Source: Solanum dulcamara (taxonomy: Eukaryota > Streptophyta > Magnoliopsida > Solanales > Solanaceae). From it: a DNA stretch of 64,000 nt. Each line of letters opens with the position of its first letter. Within the stretch, counting starts at the first letter, position 1. Below are positions 10,841 through 22,364 of this stretch, in pieces. The stretch is taken from positions 11,688,740 to 11,752,739 of the forward strand of contig NC_077245.1 in the NCBI RefSeq assembly GCF_947179165.1, given 5' to 3'. The notes under the pieces were generated by a model. It saw only the letters and a program-made list of their open reading frames with translations. It ran no database searches and was not told the DNA's origin. The position numbers and the translations under genes are program-made.

Positions 10841-12295
10841 GGATGTATTTGGTATTTAGGAAAATGTTTCCAATTTTCTCATGTTTGATTGGCTTAAATA
10901 TTTTGGAAAATATTTTCCAAATAAACTTATTAACCTCAAATTCAAGGAAAATGACTTTCCTTAAAAAAGTAAGGAAAACATTTTCCAAAATCATTTTGAA
11001 CCTCATACCTTAATTTTTCATCTTAATTTAAGTCTCTTGGATATCGATTTACAATACTAATCCTAGATCCGACTCCTGATTCTCAATTCGAGCTCGACTT
11101 TCGATCTCGATTCGAGACCCAACTCTCGTGTTTCGAATTGAGTTGGGGTCGAATCTCAAGTTAGTATTAGGGATTTGATGCCGGGATCTAATCTCAGATC
11201 GGAATCTCGGATCGAAAGTCAAGAGTCGAAAGTTGAGTGTTGATGTCGAATCTCGAGTCGAAGTCGAGTCTCGGATCGGGTGTCATGATCAAGATTGGGG
11301 TCGGGATTGGGTCTCGAATCTCGAGTCGGGGGCTTGGGTCAGATCTTGAATTGGGTCTCGGGGTGGGACGGGTGTCTCAAATCTTGGGTCAGGGGTCGAG
11401 GCAACGGGTCGGGTCTTGAGTCTATAATTGGTGCCGGGTGTCGGAGTCGAGGTCGGGGTCGGGTCTCAGGTAGGGTGTTAGGGTCGAGGTCTCGAGATTA
11501 TGTCTCAAATGGGGTTGGGGTCTAGGGTCGGGTGTCAAGTCGTAGTCGAGGTTGGGGTCAGAGTTGGAGTGAGGTCTCGAGTCGGGGTATAATGTAGGGT
11601 TTTGTGTTAAGCGTCGGGGTCGAGTGTCGGGGTAGGGTTTTTGTCTTGAATCTTAGATTGGGGTCTCGAGTCTCATTTGAGTGTCTGGTCTCAGGTCGGG
11701 AGTCAGGTTCGGGATCTAGGTCTTGGGTCGGATCTCGATTCGGAAGTCGAGGTCGGGTCTCAAATTTTGGATTGGGGTTGGGTCTTAGATCGGGGTCTCA
11801 GGTCAAGATTGGGGTCAGAATCGAGTGTCGAGCTCGAATCTCGGGTCGAGATTCAAGATTGGGAGTGGGACGTTGGGTTAGGGTTGGGTGTTGGGATCGA
11901 GGTCGAGTCTCGAGTTGGGGTTGGATGTCGGATCGGGTTTTAGGGTCGGAGTCGAGGTCTCAGGTCAGGGTCGGGGTCAAGGTCTTGGGTCGAGGTCGGG
12001 GTTGGGGGTTCTGTCAGATTGGGGTCGGAGTCGGATGTCGAGTCTCAACTCTCAGATCAGGGTCGTATGTCGGGTCGAGAATCAGGATCGGGTCTTGGGT
12101 CGGGTCTCACGGTTAGATTACATAAAACATATTTTCTAAAAAATATTTTTCATTCACGAATCATACGCTAGAAAATATTTTCCGGAAATTATTTTTTACT
12201 CACCAACCAAATATTAGGAAATAAGTTACAAACCAACTTATTTTCCAAGAAAACATTTTTCATGAAAAACTTTTTCCTTCGTACCAAACACACCC
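10841..12295. mobile_element. Tourist-like (PIF/Harbinger) element with minisatellite core
   Basis: The left end ggatgtatttggta and the reverse complement of the right end, gggtgtgtttggta, fit the Tourist terminal consensus. A 3-bp TAA duplication flanks it (10838-10840 and 12296-12298). The arms (about 170 bp each) are rich in gaaaatattttcc motifs and largely mutually complementary. The 1.1 kb between them is a G-rich repeat, much larger than the interior of a usual MITE. No transposase. Confidence 0.75.
11060..12112 (+). repeat. G-rich degenerate minisatellite, ggtcgggtctcgag type
   Basis: About 1 kb built from short variable words such as gggtcgggtctc, gaggtcggggtc and ggtctcgag. G is strongly concentrated on the plus strand. 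The first 80 bp (11060-11140) show the complementary bias, so part of the array is inverted. Its ORFs (11237-11419, 11295-11525, 11604-12116, 11677-11943, 11888-12139) encode only Gly/Ser/Arg/Val-rich strings and exist because the repeat lacks stops. Confidence 0.8.
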
Positions 12296-12299
12296 TAAA

Positions 12300-13600
12300 G
12301 TATTGAATGCATAGAGACTTGTATTAACCATTAACTAAATTTAACTATTCTAATTAGCTAGATAAGAAATAAAATTCAAAATAATAATTCTAAACTAATT
12401 AACGAAAATGAAAATAAAATAAATAACGAACTTTTGCGAAGAAAGAACATATTTTTATGTTATCAATGAGATGTAATGGATCTAGAGTTATGGATTATCT
12501 AACATTTAAGTTGTATTCTTCAATTGAATTAACTAATTATTTTATCTAGTTTATTGATTAACAAGGTTAATATTTCTCGTAATAACTTCTCAAGTTCTTG
12601 TTTGTCTACTCAAGTCATTTTTACGCCTATATCTCAGTGGAGTGAACCTTGACAAGAACACATTTTAATCTCCTGTAATAATTAGTCTAGCAAGGTAATT
12701 TAGATATATGTTTATCCTAATTGTGAATCCACTCCCCGATGCCCAGGATAATTAAGAAGTTGTTCTCTTTAATTCTATTGCAATTTTGAATTTTCACTCT
12801 TGAATTAAATCAAGATTCAAAGATGAAATTTTAATATTAATCGATCGAGCAATAAAATAATTAAATTAAAGATTAAATAAATAAATTAATAATTATAAAC
12901 TAATTAATTGAAATCAATATACTAATAACAACAATTATGAAAAAAATCATAACTCTAGAATAAGATTTTTAACTCCACATATCTATGACACGTAGAAAAA
13001 TAACAATGCATCCAAAAAATATAAAAACTAATAGTACGAAAAAAGAAAAGGCAAAACTCAATGAACTCCGACCTCCACATTGGCTCCCTAGCTATACTAG
13101 ATAAAAAAAACTATATAAAAATTGTGTTTAAAAAATATTTATAGGACACAAAAAGACCTGGTTAACATAATTAAATCCTGAGTGAATCAGAAAAATTAAT
13201 CAAGCACAATACTTGGTGGTGCAACAGCCTTGTCCAGCATGATACATATGGTGCATGGTGGGTGGCGCACCCAATAAGAAGTTTTTAATGCACTACCAAC
13301 CCGAATTTTGATATGGGATATATAATTTGAAGCTTTTACCAATCGGAATTTTGATATGGGATATACAATCTGAAGCTTCCCCAAAATATAACTAAATGTC
13401 AAATGTGATCCCACGTGATGTGTGGTCGCGTCGAAGGATCATTTGTAGTAGTTTCCTTACTCGTTTAGCTCCAAATAACTCAAAATTTACTTAATCATCA
13501 AAATACACTAAACATAAGCACAACTGTTGAAAATAATTCTTCAAAAGACGATAAAAATATTAAAACGTGAGATAAATACTAGTTAAACATATGCATTTTA
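12300..13600. repeat. Unclassified dispersed repeat (family R1), copy 1
   Basis: This AT-rich block shares order and short motifs with 36900-37239 plus 60594-61330: a region of aacctaa/tcctaat runs, a gacctccacattggctccct/gaccttcacgacagcaccta segment, and a cacgtgatgtg segment. No terminal repeats or ORFs identify the class. The 72-codon ORF at 13196-13414 (minus) has no recognisable domain. Confidence 0.4.
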
Positions 13601-14480
13601 GGTCGAGCAATAGAGCTTATGGTAGTAAAGAAACTCTTACCTAACATTTGATCATAAATATTAGTTCAAATTTTGAAAATTTATCTCCAAATATTTGATT
13701 GACCATAGATTTTGAATCAGATCTTTAAAATTTTTCTTGAAATATTTTTCAAGTTGACCAAACCAATTTTTGGGAGAATTTTCACTTCTCTCACTAAACT
13801 TAAAAAAATATTCAAGTAAAATGCATGCTCAAACTCAACTTCAAGTTTCAAAAATTATAATTTTAAATTATTAATTTTTAAAAATTTTTAATTTCAATTT
13901 TAAATTCGAGCTTAAACTAATCAATTTTGTTAACTTTCATTAACAAATTGACTTTATTATATAATTTATTTGATTGTTTTTAACGGTCAATCAATATAAA
14001 GCATGCCATTTTTTTGGTCGTACATTTTGTGCACACCAATTGTTTTGTTTTATGGTATCCCACATTTGATCAAAACAAGGGCAGGTTCAGTCTCAATTGG
14101 GAGTTAGGTCAATGTGAAAATTAATTTCTCATTAATGAGAGCTGGCACTACCTATTTGACGTATTCCAATTAAGTTCTCAAGTTCTCTTTCCATTCAGAA
14201 AGAAAATATTTTCTCACTATACTTGTTAATTTTAGCATATTAAAAAAATATATTACTTTGTTTTTTATGGTTTACTTTCAATATTAGTTACTTGTTAGAC
14301 AAATAATTTCTAAGATCAAAAACTAAATATTAATTAATATGAATTTATAATGATTAAATATTTCTATCAATCATTATTTCTTAAGAAACTTGTAAAATTT
14401 AAAATGGATAAGTAAAAATAAACCTATAGAGTAATAATTATATCCCAAAATGTGGGATTTCATTTCCTTTTCCTAAGGAG
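13601..14480. other. No gene recognised
   Basis: Very AT-rich sequence. Around 14240-14430 it resembles a decayed MITE with poorly preserved ends. Confidence 0.35.
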
Positions 14481-14489
14481 GAAAAAAAG

Positions 14490-15105
14490 ATGGTTTCCAA
14501 TTTTCTAGTTGGTAAATTTTGAAAAATATTTGTTCCTAGTAAGAGCAAGGAAAATGATTTTCCTAATAGATATAAGAAAACAAATCATACAAGTGGTATT
14601 GAAGATTAACAGTGTTCTCTCCCCCTTTCGTCACACCTTATCCTCACCTTCACCCCTTTAGCCCATTTCCTATCACCTCACACCCTTACCTCCACCTCCA
14701 TAATAATTTTTTAATTATATATAAATATTTTTACGATAATATTTTTTTGCTTACATACCAAATATAAAAATATAAATAAGAAATCCACTTATTAATTGAC
14801 ATTATTAGTGAAACTTCTCATTGTTAATACGACTTGGGGAAAACAAATTCAGTGTTTCATATTTGATTGTGTCATTCACATCTCAACACACCTCATTTTC
14901 AACCCACTCATGTAGTCCTCAACTCCGTCATCTACATCCCTATCCCAACCGCATCTTTCATAATATTTATAAATATTATATACAAATATTTTTAAAATAA
15001 TATTTTTTACTTACGTATTAAGCATAAAAAACATAATAAAAATTTATATATTTTCCTAAAACATATTTATCATAAAAAACTATTTTCCTCCGTACCGAAC
15101 AAGAC
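14490..15105. mobile_element. Tourist-like element, relative of 10841-12295
   Basis: Its right end (cctccgtaccgaacaagacc) parallels the right end of the 10841-12295 element. The left part shares the aattttct...gaaaatatt motifs. The interior is pyrimidine-rich (about 14620-14700 and 14880-14960) in place of the G-rich minisatellite. The left limit and target duplication were not resolved. Confidence 0.45.
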
Positions 15106-15282
15106 CCATATTCTTTGCATAATTGCTATGTAAATCAAATGACTCCTTAGAGCTAATGACACCAACGTGTGGGGTTAACAAATATCATCAAGAAATAAGA
15201 GCCAGAAACCTAGTTTATACAAATTCTTCACCAACTCTTTGGGGATCAGTATGATATTTCTATGTATTGAAATTTAAATATT

Positions 15283-15441
15283 GGATTGTGGTATAGTAGT
15301 GAAACTGTTTTCACCCTTAACCAAATATATCGAGTTCGAATCTTGAATATAGAAAAAATCTCGTTGAGAGTGTCACCTTCGAATAGACCCTGCAGTGCAC
15401 GATTCGAATTTAACTTAGAATAGAAAATCGAAAAAAAAGAA
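15283..15441 (+). mobile_element. tRNA-derived SINE, same family as 4290-4473
   Basis: A pol III A-box-like segment (gtggtatagtagtgaaac), a B box (cgagttcgaatc), a conserved body (gagagtgtcacctt, cacgattcgaattta) and an A-rich tail. Clear target duplications were not found. Confidence 0.65.
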
Positions 15442-15902
15442 CAAGTTATTCATCAAGTAGTAATAGTAGCAATTTTTTTGGCTGGGAGATTTTTCTCCTC
15501 TTTAGCGGGATTATTTGACCCCCGAAAATAAATTAGACGGAAAAATGAATTTAATAAGGAATCATCAACAACAATAAAAATTTAGTATAGATAAAAAATA
15601 AAATATATACAAATTTTATTCTGCTTTTATAATTTATGATAATTACACTGGAATTAGATTTAATAATGGCGTGGCCACATATTCCTTTGTCAACAAAAAG
15701 AAGCAAAATAAAATAAACAAATAGAAGGCAATCAAGAAGGGACCCATCGCTATCATGCGCCACAAAATCACTATCCCCAATCTCCATTTTATTTTTATCT
15801 TTTCCTATTTACCATTAATTTATTCAGTAGTAATAACGATTTTATTTTTCCTAATATACATCCAGTACTATTCACTAATCTTCAATAGAAAAATACTCCC
15901 AT
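15442..15902. promoter_or_regulatory. Upstream region of CaaX-protein gene
   Basis: A gene-free stretch leading to the TATA box at 15903. The only ORF (15551-15787, minus) is AT-driven and has no domain. No specific cis-elements are claimed. Confidence 0.35.
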
Positions 15903-15910
15903 TATATATA
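15903..15910 (+). promoter_or_regulatory. Probable TATA box of CaaX-protein gene
   Basis: TATATATA, followed about 30 bp later by a pyrimidine-rich stretch (ccctctttcagctcttcg) typical of a plant transcription start and 5'UTR. Confidence 0.55.
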
Positions 15911-15934
15911 TTCGCGTAAAGCTATTTTCCCTCT

Positions 15935-16097
15935 TTCAGCTCTTCGTTTCTTCGGCGATTTTCTGCTCAGCCACACGATTCCGACGTTCTCCTCTCCCCG
16001 TACTGTTTTATACTCTTGTATAATCTATCAGTAGTGATCGCCGATGCATTCGCCGGTCCGGTGAAGTTGTCGTTGCCTAGAATTTGCTCTCAGATCT
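15935..16097 (+). other. Non-coding 5'UTR exon 1 of CaaX-protein gene
   Basis: CT-rich leader ending at a strong donor, cagatct|gtgagt, at 16097/16098. The intron runs to one of the acceptors before 17781; ctgccag at 17683 follows the best pyrimidine tract, and 17705 or 17715 are alternatives. The exon contains a 6-codon upstream ORF at 16044-16064. Confidence 0.6.
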
Positions 16098-17018
16098 GTG
16101 AGTATTTCTATTCTATCCTATGCTGCTGCGGTGCGATTTTTGTATTCGTTTTTGCATTTCGTTTAGTTGATTTCTTACTTCTTAGTGTTAATGTTGAATT
16201 TGCTTTGCTCTGTGGTGATTTTGGAGTTTTTAGATCTTTGACTATGTGACTGAGAAGTTTATAGTGCAGGTGCTAGTGTTGTTGTTACTTCTTTTTGTGT
16301 AGATTTGTTTTGCATTGAATATTTTTGTTAAAGCATGACTGGTCTATTTCTTTTTGATTTAAATTCATGTTGAAGCACAAAATAGTTGGTTCATTGACTG
16401 TTCGAATCTGTTTTCTCTAAGTCAGAGATTAGTTTCGTGTTTTTGTTAATCCTTTTTAAAATTTAATCTTTTAGAGTGTTCTGCCATTGATCTGTAGTGT
16501 TCAATGCAGTGTTGACTTTAGAGTCCACCTACTTTGACTTCGATTTGACTTGTGTTGTAGCATATGTTGAAGAATTGTAATTAATTAACTTGGTTGAAAA
16601 TAGTTAACTATAATCCTTTTGAGAGTTAGTATTCTGCATTCTTACTGCGTGAAATAGGGGCTGCGGGAATAATTAATTCAGGAAACCAGTCAAAGAGAAA
16701 AGTAGTACAACCAGGAGCACTCATTCTGGTCTCTAGAGCCTTTTGTCTATTGTGCATATATTTTATCCTAGGTGATTTGGCGGAAAAAAATACTAACCTT
16801 TTTCTTTAATATGTCTACATTTGACTGAGTAGGGAGCTTAAGAAGTTAATTTGACTTATGTGTTGTATTAGTGAATTTGGAAGAAATATTAGAGTAATAG
16901 TTGAAAAAGATAGTTTAAAAGTCAAATATCCCTCAAAGTATAAAATAGTTAAATGGATATGAATTCTTGCCCCCAGGGCTTAGTTCAAATAGCAAAGGTT
17001 GAGGGACTTGTGAGGTAT

Positions 17019-17333
17019 AGCCTGTTTGACCAAGCTTATTTTGGTCAAAAGGCTTATTTTAAAAAGTCAGTTGTCTGGCCAAGCTTTCGGGAGAAAATAA
17101 GTGCTTCTGCCGAGTAAAAGAAGTAGTTTTTCCCAAAAATCACTTTTTTTGAAAAACAATTTTGAGAAAAATACACTTAGAAACGCTTTTAAAAAGCTTG
17201 GCCAAACACTAATTGCTGCTCAAAAGTGCTTATTAAACTTATTGACCAAACACAAATTGCTTCTCACCAAAAGTACTTTTAAGAAAAACACTTTCCAAAA
17301 TAAGCTGATTTTAGAAACGTGGTCAAACAATCT
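17019..17333. mobile_element. MITE in the 5'UTR intron
   Basis: The left end agcctgtttgaccaagctta and the reverse complement of the right end, agattgtttgaccacgttt, form terminal inverted repeats. The interior has alternating caaaagtgctta-type motifs. The ORF at 17101-17367 is only MITE sequence. The target duplication is not resolved, so the superfamily is left open. Confidence 0.65.
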
Positions 17334-17756
17334 ATTAATTCATAGATTCGAGCTCTGCATCATGTGATCTAAGGCTAGTATTTAAGTGGAGAAGGATTAG
17401 AAGGGTGGACCGCTTATCCTGAGTTTCGAAGGCCATGGATGGTCCTAAGGTTTGGCTGTGGACGGATTTCTTGGTCTATAAAAAAATGAATTCTTGATGG
17501 CTATGAAAGTTGTATAGAAATGGAATGATGTCAAACATGCAAAAATGGAACTAGTGCCAAATAAACTGAAAAAACGAGGAGTACTAGATTCTTATATGTT
17601 TTACAGAAATGAGTTTTTTATAAGATATATGTGTTCTCCATGTTACTTTTTTTTCATGTTTGTAATATTTCATATGCTGCCAGTCTGAAAAGCAGTTATC
17701 GGCAGGTGCTTGCAGTTCCCCTAAAGGTCGAAGTAGCTCTAGACAAAAGCATTTGC

Positions 17757-17836
17757 ATGTTGACCAGATGAGCAGAACTGATGTTATTTGCAGTAGAAGG
17801 AGGAGGTTTCTTCTCGTCTTCAGCTTCTGGATATAG
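17757..17836 (+). promoter_or_regulatory. Upstream ORFs overlapping the main start codon
   Basis: One upstream ORF (17757-17771) has four codons. A second (17768-17836) has 22 codons and runs past the main ATG at 17781 in another frame. If the acceptor lies upstream of 17757, both are in the mRNA and would be expected to lower initiation at the main start. Confidence 0.5.
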
Positions 17837-20364
17837 TAAGGGCCTGACCCTTCTACTTTTGGGTCAGAAGAACGAAGAGAAGCCCATGAGAGTTGCACCG
17901 TGGAACCAGTACCAGTTGGTGGACCAAGAAACTGATTCTGATCTCCAGCTGGCTTCCGGGAAGAACAGGCTTGTCCGCGGGTGCGGCTCCTTTGTTTGCT
18001 TTGGTCGCGCTGCCGCTGGACTTGAGAGCCCATCTCCTCTTAAAGTCGGTCCTACCCAACAGCCAGAAGTCTTGCCTAGCTGTCCTGCTTCAGACAAGGG
18101 CAACGATCAGCCACAATGTGTTAATAATGTTGAAGACAGTTATACTTCACCAAAGGTTGCTCTTAAGAGTAGCTTAAAAAAACCAGTAAATAGTGTTCCC
18201 ATTTCTGGTGGTAATGAATGTGATGCAATTTCTGAAAAGGTTGATGATGCCCCCAATCCAATGGAGAAAAGGAAAGTGCAGTGGACGGACACATCTGGAG
18301 GAGAGCTTTTTGAGATAAGGGAATTTGAGCCTAGGTATGAGCTTCATTTCTTCATCTTTAATATGATGTTTGTTTCTTGCTGTTTTGCATTCTAGGCATT
18401 GTAAACTTTTTTACCAACTACTAATGACATTCCAACTTAAAATGATTTTAGTGATTTTAGTTCAAAATATATCGTCTGGCTGTTAAAAGAATTGGACTAT
18501 TCATGTCAGATGGGGATTTATACATATCCTGAAACAAATTGCTCCTCTAAAAAATTCTTGAAATGTCTTGATTAAAGCTTACATGCTTAGTTCCATGGTT
18601 ATTCAACGTAATGCTGTGTGCATTGACTGATAGGCATGTATTTTGATTGTAGAAACAAAGGTTTTCATTCATCTTCGGCAGGTAGCAACATGTCTTTGTA
18701 TTGTTCTTGTGAACCATTGCTTCAAGACACGAGATACATTTGATAAGACTGTTATTGTAGGTCCTTCCATTTGTAATATCCGATGATGCTACAAACTGCT
18801 TATCATTTTCAAGAAGTCTTCTTGTTTCCCTTCTTACATTATCTATTTCCATGCTTAAAAGTATTCAGTTTGGGGTAGAAACATAAGGTGCTATAGATAA
18901 ACAAAATTATGTGGACATGCAGAGGATATGCCCTTAAATATCTAGATGCCATATCTCCAGTTTAGCAACTTGAAGTTGCTTTTCTGCAATTTTCATATCA
19001 TTTGCCCATCATATTGTTGCATCTTTTCATGCTAGTATCTTAAAAGTCTTAGGTGTGTACAATCTGAAAAGCAATGTTCCCCTAGGATGTAACATATCAA
19101 TGCCTAGGATAGCACATGAATCAGTTTTTTTTTTCACGACATTTTTTATAAGTATTTTATTTTGTAATTTTTTATTAGTTAGGAGTTCCTGATTTGAGAT
19201 TGAGGTGGTGTCGATTGATTGAGTTATGAAGCTTCCTGTAGTCATTAAGATTTTACATGTGCAATAAACTTTCTGAAGAAGGGAACAGATTCCTCGATGA
19301 TATCAACTTGATTTCTTTTAATTCCATAAATACTCAACTTCCTTTCAAAGCAAGGGATGGAACAGAAGATATTTTAGCTAGAGAAATAAAAAATTGTATC
19401 CAGTTGTCAACTATGAGAAAGGCCAGATTAAGGGTGATACTGTAAGAGGTAAGCATGTAGTTTTCAGTTGGAACAGTAAAAAAAGTTAGGATGTATTCAG
19501 CAGAAGGTGAGGTGGTTAGAAAAGGGGTTTCAAGCTGTATTTCTTCATTTGAAGCATAAGATCAGATTATTTTTCATTTGTACTACTATATATTATAGTA
19601 TCTCCATGCTCCAAGTGTCTGGGTTTATCAGATTTTTTGGGTATTTTATATCTTCTTCAATTGTGGATGGAGACTACTTTTCCTCCGTAGCCTCACAATT
19701 GTGGGTTAACTAGCTTGGCTCTTGGTGTTTGATTACATGCCAAGAGTCAAAAGTGCCTGAAAACATATTAGGGGCAGCATATGGTATAATCAGTTTGACT
19801 AAAATATTTTGTGAATTAGAATATTGTTTGGTTCTCCCCTATCATCTTGAAGCTCTTTAGGACGTCTGAATTGATTTCAATGGTTTTCTTTTTATAAGTA
19901 GAATTGCTTGCAAATTTTTAGGACAAGTTGAAGCTAAAGAGAATATTAGTTTATAAATATGGAAATCATCTGAATGTGCTTATATTCCATAAGTTCATAA
20001 CATGCCTACAAATTCATAAAGAGTAGAAACTTTGGTCTGAGGCCTGTCATTTTCATAACAAACACTTCCTACATCTTTGTACAAGCTTGCATATGTAATA
20101 TTCCCCGAATTATTGTGTGTCATGTGTTGATCCCTTGCCTGGTGAAAAGTCGCTCTCTTATCCATAATCAGGTGTCCAGCTTCTTAAGTTTTCCATTGTA
20201 CTTTGCATCAGTCAAGTGACCCTTTGTACTGATTCTTCCGTTGTGCTAAGCATGCAAATCTGTTGTGCTTACTTTCATGTACTTGTGATTGCAGCGATGA
20301 GGGTGAATCAGATGATGAGTTTGAGAACGGGAATGAAAGAACTTGTTCTTGCAAGATAATGTAA
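17781..20364 (+). CDS. Conserved plant protein with C-terminal CaaX box
   Basis: Two coding exons, 17781-18334 and 20295-20364, join in phase (AG|C = Ser) across a GT-AG intron to give 207 residues. The N-terminus MLFAVEGGGFFSSSASGYSK and the segment MRVAPWNQYQLVDQE match a conserved but unnamed plant family as I remember it, which favours the ATG at 17781 over the in-frame ATG at 17886. Near the C-terminus come KRKVQWTDTSGGELFEIREF, an acidic stretch (DEGESDDEFE) and CSCKIM-stop. The last four residues fit a CaaX box with Met at X, favouring farnesylation; the nearby Cys could be palmitoylated. Membrane attachment is therefore inferred; no enzymatic domain is visible. Two upstream ATGs (17757 and 17768) open short ORFs overlapping the start. 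The ORFs on the opposite strand here are shadows. Confidence 0.85.
18335..20294 (+). other. Second intron of CaaX-protein gene
   Basis: Starts gtatga and ends ttgcag; 1960 bp, non-coding. The ORFs within it (18547-18852 minus, 19027-19245 minus, 19257-19445 plus, 19507-19713 plus) are not in frame with either exon and have no recognised domain. Retention would add 20 codons and a stop at 18393-18395, losing the CaaX end. Confidence 0.7.
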
Positions 20365-20880
20365 TTTTTGCTCCTTCTAGAAGGTCACGAGGACTGTAGG
20401 AAGGCGGCAATCAAGGTGCTGCAGATATTTTTACGTGGAAAGTTGGTTTTGAGACATGCCTTACTCAACTATCATTCGGCGCAATTGAAATTTGAGGCTG
20501 TATTAGGTAGTGTGGCCACATTGATCATGGGCTTTTCTGGTTTTGGCTGACTAATCTATTGTCTATATTCAATTTCTTGGATGACATTTTGTTTTTCTGG
20601 GGTCTGCTTGTCCATTGTTTTCATAATTACATATTTCATCTTCTTTTTCTTTTTTTAAATCTTCTTGTTTAAAAGATTTCTGGTCTTCTTTCCCCATCAG
20701 ACAGGATGAATCAAATATGGACATAAAAATTTGTAGGAAGCTAGCGCATCTTCATACGGTATTGTAGATTATGCAGTAAATGTTTAAGCACTGAAGCTCG
20801 CCAGAACTTGTATATTCATGTATATCAGCTGTACAAGCAGGATGCCTCATCTTTAGTGGCAATGGCATATATTATCAATA
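20365..20880 (+). other. Probable 3'UTR of CaaX-protein gene
   Basis: Follows the TAA at 20362-20364. A pyrimidine tract and cag at about 20700 look like an acceptor, so a 3'UTR intron is possible. The 60-codon ORF at 20368-20550 lies inside this region and is not supported as a gene. The poly(A) site was not located. Confidence 0.45.
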
Positions 20881-20931
20881 GTGGCGGAGATATGATTTTT
20901 ATCAAGGGTTCATCATATATAATCAGTTGAG

Positions 20932-20961
20932 ATATTTGGATCATATATATGATCCAAATAT
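20932..20961. repeat. Perfect 30-bp palindrome
   Basis: Starts atatttggatcatat and continues as its exact reverse complement, with no loop. It lies just after a hAT-end-like word (agtggcggaga, about 20880). Confidence 0.85.
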
Positions 20962-21018
20962 AGTTGGGTTCTAATTCGGGCATCAAATGTATATCGAGTA
21001 GGAAACAAAAAAAAAATA

Positions 21019-22360
21019 CTCTATATGTTTTAATTTATGAGACACTTTCTTTTTTAGTCAATTCAAAACAAACTCATGCATTTTATATTGGAGGAATTCA
21101 TCGGTGACCCCCTAAAATTGACATCAACTTTCACTTAAACATCTCAACTAAGCTTTGTTAATTTTAGATACCTCAAGTAAGATCTCGTATCATTTTGACA
21201 CTTTATACTAATTTGGCACATTGCATATTTTACACCTATTTTAAGCAAGAGCATATTTTAATTTTTTTTTTCCTTCTTTTTATTTTTTAGTTATCATTTT
21301 TCATCCATAGTAAAATAAATTTGATGACACCAAAGCTTTAATTGTTTTCCTCTACTGACCACACTGTAAGGAAACTGTCATTAAGTTCATTAGTGTCCTT
21401 GTTTCTAACTTTTTCTTTGTGTGTTCTTTTTTGTCTTATTGTTTCTAATTTTGCTTCTTTTTTCTGGTAATTTGGGTCTTGAAATAGAAAGTATAACCTA
21501 ATTGCCTCTAATATGACAAAAAGTATTGGCCAAATTATCTATAACCAAAGAGTTTTCCATTCTTGTATTCTCCAACTTCATTCTTTCTACTTTACCAAAT
21601 TGGTGAAACTTATGCTTTACATTGGTTATGGATAATTTCAGAAAAATGTCAAGCAAATGCACTACCACATTTATCATATCAAGCATTCAAACAACTTTTT
21701 ATTTCACTATACTTACAAAGTGACAAAAACAAACAAAAAAAAGCTTCCTCCTTTAACACATTTCGGAGGGGGAGGGTCGGGGTGTGAGGATGGGTGGTGG
21801 TGATAGAGAAGATGATCTGGGTGGGGAAGGGGGTGGAGGTAGAGTAGAAGATGATTTGCGGTGGGGTTGTGCTTCTCATATTATATTTTGAAAAAGTAGT
21901 TAAATTCTTTTGTTTTAATTATTTGGATTAAAAAAAATGCACATGTCGTTGAGTCATTGACCCTTGTTTTCCTACTCAAAATTCATCACTTTAGAATTAT
22001 TTTTGATATATATGTCACATGCCTTTATTTAATTCGTCAATTTGATACGTCATTGGGAAGTGCATTACACACATTTTAGATATTTGGGTGATTGTAAAAA
22101 TAACATCAAAATGACACATTGGAACCTTACTTGAGGTGTGTAAAATAAACAAAGTTTAGTTGAGGTATCTAAGTGAAAATTGGTACCAACTTTAGAGGGC
22201 CGCAGATGGGTTCCATCTTTTATATTCAGTAGTACTAACAATTCAACTTTAAAATGTCCATTTCACCTTTAATAAGATGATTTATAGCCACATAAATACT
22301 TATAACTTATTTTAAATCACAAATTTCAATAATTTTTCTTTCTTAAAATTCGTGCCAACT

Positions 22361-22364
<4 letters not shown>
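21019..22364. mobile_element. Stowaway-like MITE split by a Mutator-like element
   Basis: The left piece (from ctctatatgttttaattta at 21019) and the right piece (22228-22363, with aagatgatttatagccaca) are the two halves of a common Solanaceae-type MITE. They are separated by the element at 21090-22218. The expected right end is replaced by the (AT)n tract. Confidence 0.55.
21090..22218. mobile_element. Non-autonomous Mutator-like element, 1129 bp
   Basis: The left end ggaggaattcatcggtgac and the reverse complement of the right end, gatggaacccatctgcggc, continue as inverted repeats for about 115 bp. An exact 9-bp duplication ttttatatt flanks it (21081-21089 and 22219-22227), the Mutator signature. 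The short ORFs inside (21498-21686, 21563-21787, 21679-21879) show no domain. Confidence 0.85.

Noticed and set aside
11237..12139. Several overlapping plus-strand ORFs of 60-170 codons
   Set aside because: They are Gly/Ser/Arg/Val-rich translations of the G-rich minisatellite in three frames; no conserved start, domain or splice structure.
17584..18103. Minus-strand ORFs of 68-149 codons opposite the CaaX-protein exon
   Set aside because: They mirror the coding exon, whose plus-strand product has conserved-looking motifs and correct splice sites.
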